DNA from: Panax quinquefolius
Lineage: Eukaryota > Streptophyta > Magnoliopsida > Apiales > Araliaceae
Reading direction: 5' to 3'
NCBI GenBank assembly: GCA_020205615.1
Contig: CM035166.1
Location: 84,869,135-84,933,134, forward strand
Length of the DNA stretch: 64,000 nt
Shown: positions 1 to 11,929 of the stretch, one piece after another
Position numbering within the stretch: the stretch's first letter is position 1
Layout: each line of letters starts with the position of its first letter
Translations under genes and position numbers: made by a program
The notes under the pieces: model-generated
Told to the model about the DNA's origin: nothing
Database searches by the model: none
The model's input: the letters and a program-made list of their open reading frames with translations, nothing else

Positions 1-331
1 TCTCAAATTAAATATTAATTTACTAATTTGACACCAATATTTATATATTGGTTCGTCAAACGTATTCAATTATACTTACTTCGCGTAATATCGAATATTA
101 AGTCATTAACCATGTTAAGTTTAATTATTGTAACATAGTGAGAATTCTCCAAAAATATTGAAAATTATATTTTATAATTCCAAATATTTTCTAACACTTT
201 ACTATTTCTCATTTAATCGAATAAATTTCTATATTCCGTTAATTAAAGTAAATATATTAGCTTTCTCATTTCATAGTTTTAATTCATCTTTATTTGGCAT
301 AATATATTAAGCCATCTCATAAATATACTAC

Positions 332-379
<48 letters not shown>

Positions 380-580
380 AGTTTAATTAATTCCCTCATT
401 TTTATTAAAATAAAAATACTCACATTAATTTACTATTTAATTAAGTGAATTGATCACATCATTTATGAAATTTAATTCGTAATAACTCTATTGCCGTTCA
501 AGGCTTATTATTAAAATTATATTATTCATAATAAAATCTAAACTAAATCTCAATTAATTAATTGATTTTTTTTTACTTCC
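1..580. repeat. last part of a tandem composite unit (unit 0)
   Basis: AT-rich sequence nearly identical to about 19034-19620, 21020-21600 and 29755-30270. It is the final third of a 1.9-2.0 kb tandem unit. The next part of the unit resumes at 17701, because a Tat/Ogre-like element was inserted at 581. The uninterrupted junction is visible at about 21590-21610. No gene is visible. It includes a (TA)n tract at 336-377. Confidence 0.8.
336..377. repeat. (TA)n microsatellite
   Basis: Pure TA dinucleotide run. Length differs from the equivalent tracts of the other tandem units (19377-19423, 21362-21402, 30033-30071). Confidence 0.95.
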
Positions 581-705
581 TGTGGGCAAGGAAATCGTAC
601 CTTGCTAGGGTTAGGGTTTCGTGTTGGCTGAGGAGGAGAGAAATCCACAAAGAGCGCGGAATTAATTGGTTGATTGAAGAGGGGACAACGACAGGTGGGC
701 GATTA
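581..705 (-). repeat. 3' LTR fragment of the Tat/Ogre-like element
   Basis: Matches 17004-17128 with about seven substitutions. It is cut at 705 by Tekay element A; the rest of this LTR is not found on the far side of A, so the right junction of A has been deleted. Confidence 0.8.
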
Positions 706-1057
706 TGTGACGCCCCCAAAATAGGTATACAACACCCATTCTGAGTCGCCAAATACATGGTATGTAAAGCAAACTACAACTTCAATAATATAATTATCGT
801 GCAAAATTTACACAACACATAACTGTGAGTTCAAATACAATTATTGTCTTCTGCATAATATCCACACTCAAATAAGTCCTCATTACAATTATTCAAACAC
901 TATTTTACGTAAATAGTGAAGACTGCTAAACATCTTTCTAGAACCATCACTCCGTACCCCGACTAGTTTCTGCTATGTTCTCACCTCCTGAGAAAAATGG
1001 AACAAAAAGGAAAAGGGTGAGCTCAACTAGCCCAGTAAAGAATATTATGACTAAGAT

Positions 1058-3364
1058 TGTGAGACCCCAGATTTTTATCAATAAAGATTTAAATTTTGTC
1101 GAAATAATTTTTTAATATTATGGTGTGAATTTAAGATAATATTATAGTTGTGGGTAGTATTTATAAATTTTGCAAAGTATGCAAGTTGTTATAAAATATT
1201 CGTTTGGTCGGGGAATATTCTTTTTGTCGGGGAATATTCGTACGACGGCTCAATCATTGGTGGACCCCACAACGAAAGTATTGTCGTAGTTAGAAAACGA
1301 CAAAATTATCTTTCTATAAAAATAACGGCAGAGGTGTTACCGTTAAAACTGTTGAACTACCCGGTAGTAAAAGTACAATAATACGCGTAGTTGTATAGTA
1401 GCACACGATATTGATTATTGATGCTTACGTGAGAAGTCACTCAGCTATGCTCAATTATTGCTATAGTAATTACCCTTGTGAATAGTATTTACCTTCGTCA
1501 ATAGTATTTACCTTCGTTAATAGTAATTACCTTTACCAGACGTCGAACCACTTGTCGTTTCACATTACAAAGCGCCAAACCACTTGTCGTTTCACATTAC
1601 AAAAGGCCGAACCACTTGTCGTTTCACATTACAAAGCGTCAAACCAATTAAATGTCAAGCCACTTGCCTTTTTTCACACGGCGGTGCTAAGCTAGAAATC
1701 TTCTATAAATAGAGGCCTAGGGCTTCATTATTTTTCACTTAATTCACTTTGAAACTCTAGAGAGAGAAACTATAGAGAGAAAGAAGAAAAGTATTCTCGC
1801 TACTTCACCTCGCCAATATTCGGGTTCTTCTAAGGTAGGGAATATTATTTGTTGTATGCAGTTAGGGGTGTTATTCTTTCTTATTCATGAAGAGAACTGT
1901 TGTTATTCCATCGCTTATTATTCTCATTGGAATAACTCGTATACGTGGTTTACCCTATACTTGGTGACATTCTTTTATTATTCTGTTGGAACATCCATGC
2001 TCATGTGTTTTACAGGACTGACCGGTTCCGCTCTTTATTATTTTGTTGGAACATCCTCATGCGTGTGTTTTACACCGGATTCGGTTCCGCTTCTTTATTA
2101 TTCTGTTGGAACATCCTGCTGCATGTGTTTTTACAGGATCCGGTTCCATCTTTATCATTCGTTGGAATATCCTATCTCGTGTGTTTACACCGGATCCGGT
2201 TCCATCTTTATTATTCTGGTTGGAACATCCCGCTTGTGTGAATTTCACCGACCGGTTCCGTTATTTATTATTCTATTGGAATAACTCGCCTATGCGTCTA
2301 TCGCATGCATGGTGATTTCTTTTGTTATTCCATTCTTTATTATACCCAAATTGGTTAAAACTTTGACTTCTATACTCCATGAAATTAGTAGAATATCCTC
2401 GATATTTGCGTTTCATCCAAGATCTTTTCATGGAAATATTATTCGATCATTCTTGAATTTTACTCTACAAAACAAAGATCATGTTGACAATTTGGATGTT
2501 AATAATTCCCGGATTAAATAATTCTTGAACTTGTTTTATTGAATTATTATGTCATTGTCATCATCCTCATGTTATATTATGTTATCTTTCGCTTACGTGC
2601 ATAAATGAACTTAGTATGATTATGACAAGGAATCATTCTAAGATAATCATGGCTTGTTATAAATGATGTGATAAAAGTCTCAAATGTATCTGTAATGCAA
2701 ATGATGGATAGTTTTTGGTATGATTATGAATAGGGGTGATTCTAAGATAGTCATGACCATTGATAATTTGATGAATATCCTTGGTCAGAAAGTCAGAGCG
2801 GGTGTGATACGATGATGTGGATTATTTATTAAAGTCGAGTCTCACTATAACATGATGATGAAAACCTTTTAAAACCTAAAAGATAGTAGACTTTATTTTC
2901 TACTTGACTTTTTAATGGATTGCTTATTCCATTTCGCCGTTAAACTTATTGTCTATTGTATTTTATCGTTTAACATCGTTGAAGGCTAATGATAAATTAT
3001 TCTCGCATTTATCTTAGTCATAATATTTTTCATCGGGCTAGTTGAGCTCACCCTTTCTTTCACTATTCTCTTGTGAAATGAGAACATAGCCGGGATTGGA
3101 GACGAGTCGGGAAACGGAGTAATGGTCCGAGAGGATAGATTAGTAGTCCTCACTATTTCGTGAAATAGTGTGATAATAGTTGTAATAAGGACTCCTTTTG
3201 AGTTTGTATAATATCTAGTAGACAATATTTGTATTCAAACTCACGCTTTATGTCGTATTGCATACCTACGCAGCTTATATTAGTAAGTTGTATTTAAATT
3301 TATGTACCATGTAAGTGGCGACCCAAGATGGGTGACGTGTATACCTAATTTTGGGGGCGTTACA
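1058..3364 (+). repeat. solo LTR of the element C family
   Basis: Begins TGTGAGACCCC and ends GGGGGCGTTACA, with a perfect 5-bp target duplication AAGAT at 1053-1057 and 3365-3369. It resembles the LTRs of element C (24928-28001) but is shorter (2.3 kb). It contains an array of about 64-bp repeats at roughly 1905-2330. The open frames across that array are by-products of the repeat, not genes. No internal domain remains, as expected after LTR-LTR recombination. Confidence 0.88.
1704..1711 (+). promoter_or_regulatory. LTR TATA box (TATAAATA)
   Basis: TATAAATA followed by a purine-rich leader with AGAGAGAGAAACTATAGAG, the same arrangement as in the element C LTRs. Likely the U3 core promoter of the solo LTR. 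Confidence 0.55.
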
Positions 3365-4306
3365 AAGATAATATACAACAATTTATCGTTAGTCTTCAAC
3401 AGGAAAAAAAATCTGATAAAATATAATAGACAACAAGTTTTAGATCAACAACTGCAGCGGAAACAACAATCCATTAGAAGAGTCAAGTAGAGAATGAGTT
3501 CTACTATCTTCTAAGATTTAAAAGTCCATCATCAATATTTTATCCCTATAACAACAATCAATATACATCTTTAATCAAATATTCATCTTTGCACTACTGA
3601 GCCAAAGATATTCATTCATATCACCCGATTGGTCATGTTCATCTCAACACCTGTTCATCTTTGCACTACGGGCCAAAGATATTCATCAGTTAATCATTTA
3701 TCTTTGCACTAAAGGCCAAAGATATTTAGTAATATCATCATTTAGGACTGAGGATGATGAAAAATATTTTAAAGAAAACGAATCCAATGAGACAGAAGGA
3801 CAAATAGTAGGGATTCGTATAACAGTTTATCCAAGATCAATAATACTCCATAATAACCAATTTTGAAGCAAAATTCAAGAATAAAGATCAAAATATGGAT
3901 ACAATCAAAGATAGTATCCATAATAGACATCTTGGACAAAAAGAAGAAAATTTCATTTTTTTGGTGAATAGTGTCGTATTCGTGAATAGTTCCGTATACG
4001 TGAATAGTGCCGTATACGTGAGTAGTAACCCCGACACAAAAAGTTCCAAATGTGATAAAAATTCAGATCAATACTTCGGCATAATGATATTGAAGAAATA
4101 ATATCATATATGAAGAAAATAACATCCCTTACCTCAAAATAACCGTACTTTTGACTGAATTTCGGATATAGTGCTGACAGAAACTTGTACTAAAAATAGA
4201 AACTCACAAAGTATCTAAATACTCACAAAATACGCTCGATAATATAGAGAGAGAAAGAGAGAAAGCTTATGTTTCTGGTGTGATTTTCAATTCTAACTTA
4301 GCCCTT

Positions 4307-4314
4307 TATTTATA
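4307..4314 (-). promoter_or_regulatory. LTR TATA box of element A
   Basis: Minus-strand TATAAATA. Downstream on that strand lies a CT-rich stretch ending in TCTCTCTATATTATCGAGC. It is conserved at the same place in both LTRs of B and in D. Confidence 0.55.
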
Positions 4315-5512
4315 GGAAAATGTTAGCAGACTTGACCTGCAACCTGATGGCTTTACCTTCTACTATTCCCACCCACCACATTTGAAATAAAATTCAGCAC
4401 ATTTCTTCACCAACCACAAGTGGGGCCCACTCAATTCTAGAATTTTCCACCAAAATGCTAAATTCGGATACTTCAACAATTTCTGAACCAGTAACCTCTT
4501 AAAAATCATAACAAATCATATACGTTCATTTTTAACGGTTCAAAATTTGTGGACATATACTCAACTTATTTATGTATAACATATCCAAAAATTACAACGA
4601 TCCAACGGTCGGATTAAAAATTATAACTCACACAATATATCTCAAAAACACTAGTTTAATTTTTAATACCTCCATTCCGACAAAAATACTGATAAAACAC
4701 CTCAACATTAACCCCTTCATTTTTAACCACAATAAATATATCCAACATTTATATCCACATAAAATAAATATTTCCTTATCATATGAATCAATAATTAATT
4801 ATTCACAAATAATATTACAGAATCACATTTATGACAACCAGGCCGTTCCCAGGAAAGAGGGGGCTTTCCAATAAGAATTTCTCCTTACTGGCGCGCAATT
4901 AGGTGACCAAACCTCTCCTTGACAGAACTTTCTAGACATTGCCAATAATGCTATCTAATAATATTATTCAAATAATATGAATTATTGATCTGATAATGGG
5001 AAATCTTGTAAAGTTGACAATTATTGAAACAACAATAATATAAAATATCAACGCAGCAATTATTGAATCAATAAAATAAAATATTGAACAGTAACTACTG
5101 TAACAATTATTGAGTAGTGCCTTCTTACGTAAGGATCAATAATTCATCAATACTGTGCATCCACGCGTATTACTGTATTTTAACCACCGGGTATTCCAAC
5201 AGTGTTAACGGTAACAACTACGCCGTTATTTATAAAAACTCAAACTTGTCGTTTTCTTCATCCGACAATTATTCTGTTATGGGGCCCACAAATGATTGCA
5301 TACTGGCTGCATTGAATATTCCCCGACATCAAGAATATTCCACGACCAAATGAATATTCCCCACAACAATGATTATTTTATAACCACTTGCATATTTTAC
5401 AAAATTTGCACATTTCACCCATAACCGTGAGAATTATATCAAATTAATACTTTATTATTCACAATAATAATTAGAAAATTCGATTTTATTTATAATAAGT
5501 TGGGGTCTTACA

Positions 5513-5525
5513 ACCTCCCTCCTTA
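5513..5525 (-). other. polypurine tract of element A
   Basis: On the minus strand TAAGGAGGGAGGT abuts the 3' LTR. It follows the chromovirus terminal context GAGGATGAAATTTCA. This is the expected plus-strand priming site. Confidence 0.7.
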
Positions 5526-5539
5526 TGAAATTTCATCCT

Positions 5540-6290
5540 CGAAATTGACATACGTACCTGGTGTTTCGAAAAGGTGAGGATACCTTGCTTTCATTTCTGA
5601 TTCCAACTCCCGGTCATTTCTTCAATAAGCATGGTTTCTCCATAAAACCTTAACTTGTGGTATAACCTGGTGCGTAGGACATGCTCTTTCCTATCCAAGA
5701 TCTTAACAGTACTTCTTCAGACGTTAAATCTTTGGCTATCTCGTCTGCTTTTCTAACGCAATAATATATGGTTACGGTCTTTCATATTTTCTGAAGCATG
5801 GATATGTGAAAATATTATGAACACGAGACATACTTTAGAGGTAATGCGAGTCTATAGGCCACATTTCCTATTCGGTCAAGAATCTCAAATGGACCAACAA
5901 ATCGTGGATTGAGTTTTCCTCTCTTCCCAAATCTTGTAACTCCCTTCCATGGTGCAACACGTAACAATACATGATCCCCAATATTAAATTCCACGTCTTT
6001 TCGATGAAGATCCGTATAACTCTTTTGTCGATCTTGTGCCGTTTGTATACGTTGTTGAATTATTTGGATCTTTTCTATAGTCATGCGTACTAATTCTGGT
6101 CCCAACAACATTGCTTCTCCCACCTCGTCCAAGTATACTGGAGAATGACACTTTCGTCTATACAACGCCTCAAATGGAGCCATGCCTATACTTGCTTGAT
6201 AACTGTTGTTGTAGGAGAATTCCACCAGTGGCAAGTACTTATCCCAACTTCCTTTAAAATCAAGGACACAAAGTCTTAATAGATCTTCAA
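5540..6290 (-). pseudogene. integrase C-terminal half and chromodomain of element A
   Basis: Minus strand. The open piece at 5815-6234 contains the post-catalytic part of a Ty3/gypsy integrase with [18 protein letters not shown] and the GPF/Y module ([20 protein letters not shown]). Below 5815 the translation, spread over several frames, still shows [10 protein letters not shown] and other remnants of a C-terminal chromodomain, the mark of chromoviruses. Chromodomains of this type direct integration to heterochromatin. Frameshifts and stops make it non-functional. An error-prone consensus could account for some of the breaks. Confidence 0.75.
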
Positions 6291-7080
6291 GGGTTTAAAT
6301 AGTCCTCTCTGATTGTCCGTCCGTTTGAGGATGGTATACCGAACTGAATCGTAAATCCATGCCCATAGCTTTCTGCAAGCTAACCCAAAATTGTGAAGTG
6401 AATCTTGGGTCACGATCCGAAACTATGGATACTGGCATGCCATGATATCGTATAATCTCATTCACGTATATACAAGCAAGACGTTCAAGGGAATAAGTCT
6501 CACGTATCGGTAAGAAATGGGCAAACTTGGTTAATCTATCAACAATAACCCAAATCGCATCTATGCCTTGAGAAACCTTGGGAAGACCCGTAACGAAATC
6601 CATAGTAATGTGTTCCCACTTCCATTTCAGAATCTCAAGTGGTTGTAATGGACCCTTTGGCACTTGATGCTCCGCCTTTACACGTTGACAAGTTAAACAC
6701 CTCGAGATAAACTTCGCGATCTCTCTCTTCATATTGTTCCACCAAAATGTATGTCGAATATCATGATACATTTTGGTACTCCCAAGATGGATTGAAAACG
6801 GTGTGTTGTGTGCCTCCATCATGATTCTATGCTTCAAGTCAGAATCATTAGGAACACAAAGTCTGTAGTTGAATTTAAGTATTCCTTCTTAATCGATTCT
6901 TGCTTCTGGAATAGCACCTTCTTGCACTTTCTTCTTCATACGCATCAGCTCCATGTCCGTAGCTTGAGCAGCTTTAACTTTATCGATTAAAGTCGGTTCT
7001 ACTCGTATATTCGCCATCATTATATGGGTCCCTGGAGTCTTTAATTTTACCTTCATCCTTTGCAAGTCATACAGAATGGG
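6291..7080 (-). pseudogene. integrase zinc finger and catalytic core of element A
   Basis: The open stretch 6295-6837 encodes the HHCC zinc-binding domain ([12 protein letters not shown]) and the DDE core: MDFVTGLP (first Asp), IVSDRDPRF (second Asp) and [11 protein letters not shown] (Glu). The next codons downstream are interrupted by a stop at about 6296, and the upstream linker (to about 7080) is frameshifted. The family function is insertion of the retrotransposon cDNA. Compare the intact-looking counterpart in element B (33597-34955). Confidence 0.82.
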
Positions 7081-7440
7081 CCTTTACATTGACAATATCG
7101 CTTTTCGTGATCGCATATGATCTTACTCAACGCGCATGCCTACTACGCACGCTTTTCCGGATGATATCAATAGTGTGATCGTAATCTTTCAATAGTTCAA
7201 GACAACGTTGTTGCCGCATGTTGAGTTCTTTTTGGGTGAAGAAATATTTGAAGCTTTTTATGGTCCGTATAAATCTCCACTTTCTCCCCATATAAGTAGT
7301 GTCTCCAAATTTTCAACGCGAATACGACTGCTGTCAACTCTAGATCATTAGTAGGATAATTCCTCTCATATTCTTTGAGTTGTCGTGAGGCATAGGCTAT
7401 GACTTTCCCATGTTGCATGAGAACGCATCCTAACCCTTTG
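7081..7440 (-). pseudogene. RNase H domain of element A
   Basis: The minus-strand open piece 7197-7418 carries [39 protein letters not shown] and [10 protein letters not shown], typical of the gypsy RNase H that removes the RNA template. It is separated from RT by a frameshift at about 7420-7450. Confidence 0.75.
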
Positions 7441-8340
7441 CTCGAAGCATCACAGATATAACAAATCCATCCGTATCAGATGGTATTGCTGTAAGCAGTG
7501 CGAAATGAGTCTCCTCTTGAGCTCTTGGAAACTCTTCTCGCATTCCTCGCTCCATACAAATTTTGTATCTTTCTGAGTTAACTGAGTTAACAGAGTAGCG
7601 ATTCGAGAAAATACTTCTACGAATCTCCGATAATAACCAGCTAAGCCCAGAAAGCTACGCACTTCGGTCACCGACTTTGGTTGCTCCCAACTTTGTACTG
7701 CTTTAATCTTTGCCAAGTCAACAGATACTCCATGTTTTGACACCACGTGCCCAAGGAATGCTACTTCCTCAAGCCAGAACTCACATTTCTTTAGCTTGGC
7801 ATAAAGCTTGTTTTCACGAAGCCTTTCATGTATCAGCTTCAAATGGTGTTCATGATCTTCACGGCTTTTGGAATAGATGAGGATGTCATCAATAAAGACA
7901 ACAACAAATTGATCCAAATATTCCTTGAATACACGTTTCATCATAACCATGAAAGCAGCAAGAGCATTAGTCAATCCAAAAGACATGACTAAGAATTCAT
8001 AATGCCGTCATCGAGGAGTTCGAAGGCGATGCGTGGAGTATCCTTAGTTTTAATCTTCAGCTGATGATATCCAGAACAAAGATCGATCTTTGAAAAGAAT
8101 TTTGCTCCTTGCAACTGTTCGAACAGGTCATCAATGCAAGGTAGCGGATACCTATTCTTAATGGTGACAAGGTTAAATTATCGGTAGTCAATACAAAGTC
8201 GATACTCGCGTCTTTCTTCTTTACTTAATAAAACAGAGCACCCCAAGGAGATGTACTGGGGATTTAATGAAACCTATGTCTAACAATTCTCGTAGTTGGA
8301 CTTTTAACTCTCGAAGTTCAATAGGAGCCATTCGATATGG
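7441..8340 (-). pseudogene. reverse transcriptase domain of element A
   Basis: The minus-strand open piece 7450-7986 starts in the SFGLTNA motif and carries the catalytic FIDD box at about residues 31-34 ([14 protein letters not shown]), then FLGHVVS and the thumb region [12 protein letters not shown]. The upstream part (7987-8340) shows the first catalytic Asp in [15 protein letters not shown] and [11 protein letters not shown], but in broken frames. The [10 protein letters not shown] stretch departs from the usual NAPAAFMD. Decayed. Confidence 0.8.
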
Positions 8341-9060
8341 GGTTTTAGAAATGTGTTTTGTATGCTACCAAGGTCGATAAAGAATTCAACATCACGCTCG
8401 GGGGTAGTAGAAGTTCTTCAGGAAATACATCAGGAAATTCTCTAACAACAGAGATATTATTCAAATCTGACTTGTCTTTGTTCAAATCCATAACATGGGC
8501 TAAGAAAGCTTGACATCCATTTTTCAATAAACGAATAGCTTTATGTCTTGATATGATAGTGACTGTTTTTAGTGGTTTAGTTGTTTGAATTCGTATGACA
8601 GGTTGGTTAGGAATATGAAAACTAACAACCTTATGAAAACAATCAATTTTGGCATGATGAGTGGTTAACCAATCAATTCCTAAAATCACATCAAAAGAAA
8701 GTATCTTTAAAGAGATAAGATCAACAAGTAATGTGATAGTGCCAACTTGGATCATGCAAGATTTATAAACTGTGGATGTAAAGAAAGTTTCACCCAACGG
8801 AGTCTCCATTGATAAATCAAAGTCTTATTTCTCTGGAGTCAAGTTTAAACGTTGAGCACAAGCAGGAGAGATAAAAGAATGGGTAGAACCGATATCTAGT
8901 AAGGTATAAACTTCGCAAGAGTTCAAGATTAGCTTACCCGTAATCACCTCGTTCGGGTTCCTCGCGTTTTGGCCAGTCACGACAAACGCTCTTCCAGGAA
9001 CCGCTGATTTTGACTTATCTGGGACAGCCCTTGGAGTCACCATCCCTGTTGAACTTAGTT
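8341..9060 (-). pseudogene. protease region of element A
   Basis: Two open pieces (8825-9043 and 8345-8809). The retropepsin active site is present as LLDIGSTHSFIS, where the usual DTG or DSG is DIG, so the Thr/Ser is lost. Downstream FDVILGIDWL and the linker EFPDVFPEEL toward RT are clear. In an active element this aspartic protease would cut the Gag-Pol polyprotein. Here it is likely inactive. Confidence 0.75.
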
Positions 9061-10135
9061 TTGCTACAGAACAATCCCGAGCTATGTGGACTTCCTTTCC
9101 ACAGTTGTAACATACCTTGGATTGTTGTCAGGACAAGCCAATGATGATGTGTCCTCTTTCCGCATTTGTAACATCTAACCAAGGCCGTTCTCCTCCCTAG
9201 AATTTGCAGTCTTTGGTGTTTGGTGTTGCTGGCGATGTCTTCCCATCATTGTCGAATCTCCTCTTTCTCAAATTTTCACTGACTCACCTCTCCTATTATC
9301 ACGACCACGATGACCCACCGAGTGGTTACCGCTTTGTTCAGTATTTTTCCTCCTCGTTGGTTATCATCGCTCGATGAATCGTCCACGGTATGATGACAGT
9401 TGTGGTCCCTCGATTGTACATACTCATTATCTCGCTCTAATAATTGAGCCATGTTTACAACATCTGAATATAAAGAAAATTTATGAGATATAAGATATTG
9501 CCAAATCTCGGGCTTTAGACCTCTCAGAAACATCCTTGTCATTCGTTCCTCATTTTCGACCAAATGAGGTGCAGACCTGGATAACTCTGCAAACTTCGCC
9601 TCGTCTTTGGGACACCGTCATGTTGTTTTGTTCCAAATCGATAAACTCCACCTCCTTCATACGCACCGAATACTTTCGTGAAAGTACTAGTCATTGAATA
9701 GTTTTGAAATGTTTCCTAAGACATGTTGAGTCCGGTCATTGGTACGCCTTCACAGAGACTCCCACCAAGAGGTCGCCTCACCATGGAATATAAAGGTGGC
9801 GAATGGAACCTTCTATTCCTCCATGCATCCCAAGACATCGAATATCTTGGTAATTTGCTTGACCCATGTTTCCGCCATGATCGGATCCGGCTTTCCCTTA
9901 AATTCTGGTGGTCCCAACTCTTTGAACTACTTGGATGTGACAAGCCGCGCATTGCTAGAATTTCCACCCGTATTCTGTGCACGAGTTTCCCTCGTCTAGT
10001 TTTGCATAAAATCCAAAAAACTTCTGAACATCCCATCATTCATCATTTGTTCGGTAGTGTTGTTTACATGGAGGATTATTTCCTTCCTATTGCACGCTTC
10101 TCTGGTTTGTAATTCAAAGGTTGTTCCACGCCTCA
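9061..10135 (-). pseudogene. gag of element A with zinc knuckles
   Basis: Minus strand. The open piece 9276-9563 carries the retrotransposon gag motif MTRMFLRGLKPEIW. Below it are two CCHC-type knuckles, one with intact spacing (CYNCGKEVHIARDC at about 9065-9110) and a degraded one (CYKCGKRTH, about 9150). The 5' part (9716-10135) is frameshifted but shows fragments such as PDPIMAETW. Gag would package element RNA. Long open frames on the plus strand at 9723-10112 are antisense shadows. Confidence 0.72.
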
Positions 10136-10332
10136 TACACTCCATTGTTAACGTTCTCAACAGCCCATTCTAACATCGCCACACAAAAAGGGTTAATTAA
10201 ACAAATTAACATATCACATAATATCCCTATATTATGGTGACCAACAAATAAGCTTAGATAGGACACACTAAATAAGGATTTACTCATCTCTCCCTCCTAG
10301 TTCTATTCCCGATCTCCGCCAGAGAACCATAT

Positions 10333-10351
10333 CCCTAAGCTCGATATTAAT
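10333..10351 (-). other. primer-binding site of element A (mutated)
   Basis: Aligns with the intact TGGTATCAGAGC of element C but has changes (reads as ...AATATCGAGCTTAGGG on the minus strand). The family primer is initiator tRNA-Met. Confidence 0.55.
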
Positions 10352-10353
10352 CA

Positions 10354-11189
10354 TGACGCCCCAAAATAGGTATACAACACCCATTTCGAAGTCGCCAAAT
10401 ACATGGTACATAAAGAAAACTACAACTTCAATAATACAATTGTCGTGCAAAATACGATAACACATACTGTGAGTTCAAATATAATTATTGTCTTCTAGAC
10501 AATATCCACACTCAAATAAGTCCTCATTACAATTATTCAAACACTATTTTACAGAAATAGTGAAGACTGCTAAACATCTTTCTAGAACCATCACTCCGTA
10601 CCCCGACTAGTTCCTGCTATGTTCTCACCTCCTGAGAAAAATGGAACAAAAAGGAAAAGGGTGAGCTCAACTAGCCCAGTAAAGAATATTATGACTAAGA
10701 TAATATACAATAATTTATCGTTAGTCTTCAACAGGGAAACAAATCTGATAAAATATAATAGACAACAAGTTTTAGATCAACAACTGCAGCGGAAACAACA
10801 ATCCATTAGAAGAGTCAAGTAGAGAATGAGTTCTACTATCTTCTAAGATTTAAAAGTCCATCATCAATATTTTATCCCGTAGAATAACAATCAATATACA
10901 TCTTTAATCAAATATTCATCTTTGCACCATGTGCCAAAGATATTCATTTGTATCACCAAGTTGGTCATGTTCATCTCAACATCTGTTCATCTTTGCACTA
11001 CGGGCCAAAGATATTCATCAGTTAATCATTTATCTTTGCACTACAGGCCAAAGATATTTAGTAATATCATCATTTTGGACTGAGGATGATGAATTTTTTT
11101 TTTAAAAAAACGAATCCAGTGAGACAGAAGGACAAATAGTAGGGATTCGTATAACAGTTTATCCAATGAGACTGAGGATGATGAAAAAT
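10354..11189 (-). repeat. 5' LTR fragment of element A
   Basis: Copies the first 800 bp (plus-strand sense) of the element A and B LTRs. It ends at about 11165 with a short scrambled repeat of LTR sequence (GACTGAGGATGATGAAAAAT occurs twice, about 11083 and 11170). The rest of the LTR is missing. Confidence 0.8.
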
Positions 11190-11377
11190 CCATTAAAGCT
11201 ATACATGCCAGTTTCCACTCTCTCGTTAGCCAACAAAATCATATGATTATTGAAGCAAGGTGCTGTTGCTTTATTTGGATGCATCAAGATAGCCACCGAG
11301 GTAAGTCTCATACAAGCCGAACCCTTCTAAACAAAATAAACAAAATCACGCTGAACCCTTCTGAAAATCAAATAAAC
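11190..11377. other. unassigned sequence inside the Tat/Ogre-like element
   Basis: No gene visible. The phrase GAACCCTTCT recurs here and again after the copia solo LTR. Confidence 0.4.
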
Positions 11378-11924
11378 TGTTAGAATTATAGGATCACACA
11401 CACGCACACAAACGATAGAGAATTAAGAAGAACACAAGAGATTTACGTGGTTTCCCAATTTGGGTACTCCACAGGCGGCGGTTTATTGTTTATTGATGAT
11501 TCCATGGTTACATAGGGCTTTACAATAGATTGTATATATATACCTACTAATCATATTCCAACCCTACTTCATATTATGGTCAATTACCCATAATACCCAA
11601 TCCAATTAACAACCCACTAAGTTCAGGATTTGAGCCTCACTGCTCACTTGCCGCTTCCAAGAGTTTTTCCAGCTAGCGCCTGGCCATTAGCCCAGATGCC
11701 CCTCGCCGACGCAGAAGGCGCCCTTATTATCTTCCTGCCTTAGCTCCGGTAGCCGCTACCGCTACCAAGGCAAGATGATATCATGGGGCTGGGCTTCGGC
11801 CGCCTCGAGACCTTCTTTGCAACCTCGAAAAGGCTAGGCATCGCCCGCTCATTTTCGCATTCGCCACGCCTCCGCACTAACCCTTTTCGAAAGGGCTTTT
11901 ATTATGAGTCACAAGTTCCCAACA
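11378..11924 (-). repeat. Ty1/copia solo LTR
   Basis: 547 bp bounded by TGTTAGAA and TCCCAACA with a perfect 5-bp target duplication TAAAC (11373-11377 and 11925-11929). Read on the minus strand it ends with AACCACGTAAATCTCTTGTG, the usual 3' part of plant copia LTRs, and has an ATATATAC TATA-like stretch at about 11536-11550. The middle (about 11640-11900) is clearly more GC-rich than its surroundings. No internal domain remains. Confidence 0.85.
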
Positions 11925-11929
11925 TAAAC

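Larger units (their letters stand above)
706..5512 (-). repeat. 3' LTR of Tekay element A, split by a solo LTR
   Basis: About 2.5 kb once the nested solo LTR (1058-3364 plus one AAGAT copy) is removed. It aligns along its length with the two LTRs of element B. It holds short arrays of a roughly 31-bp CATCTTTGCACTACGGGCC motif (about 3590-3740) and of a GTGAATAGTGCCGTATAC motif (3963-4030). Confidence 0.85.
706..11189 (-). mobile_element. Tekay-type Ty3/gypsy chromovirus A (decayed)
   Basis: Minus-strand order is 5' LTR fragment (11189-10354), primer-binding site, gag, protease, RT, RNase H, integrase, chromodomain, polypurine tract and 3' LTR (5512-706, interrupted by a solo LTR). The LTR starts TGTGACGCC and ends in GTCTTACA on the plus strand. 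Genes are broken by many stops and frameshifts. The insertion lies in the LTR of the Tat/Ogre-like element after GATTA (701-705). The right-hand LTR is truncated, so no target duplication can be read. Closely similar to element B at 30851-40660. Confidence 0.85.

Noticed and set aside
1856..2315. Three overlapping plus-strand frames and one minus frame
   Set aside because: All cross the 64-bp LTR repeat of the solo LTR; similar frames appear in every copy of that array.
9723..10112. 129-codon plus-strand frame
   Set aside because: It is antisense to the recognisable gag of element A and shows no domain.
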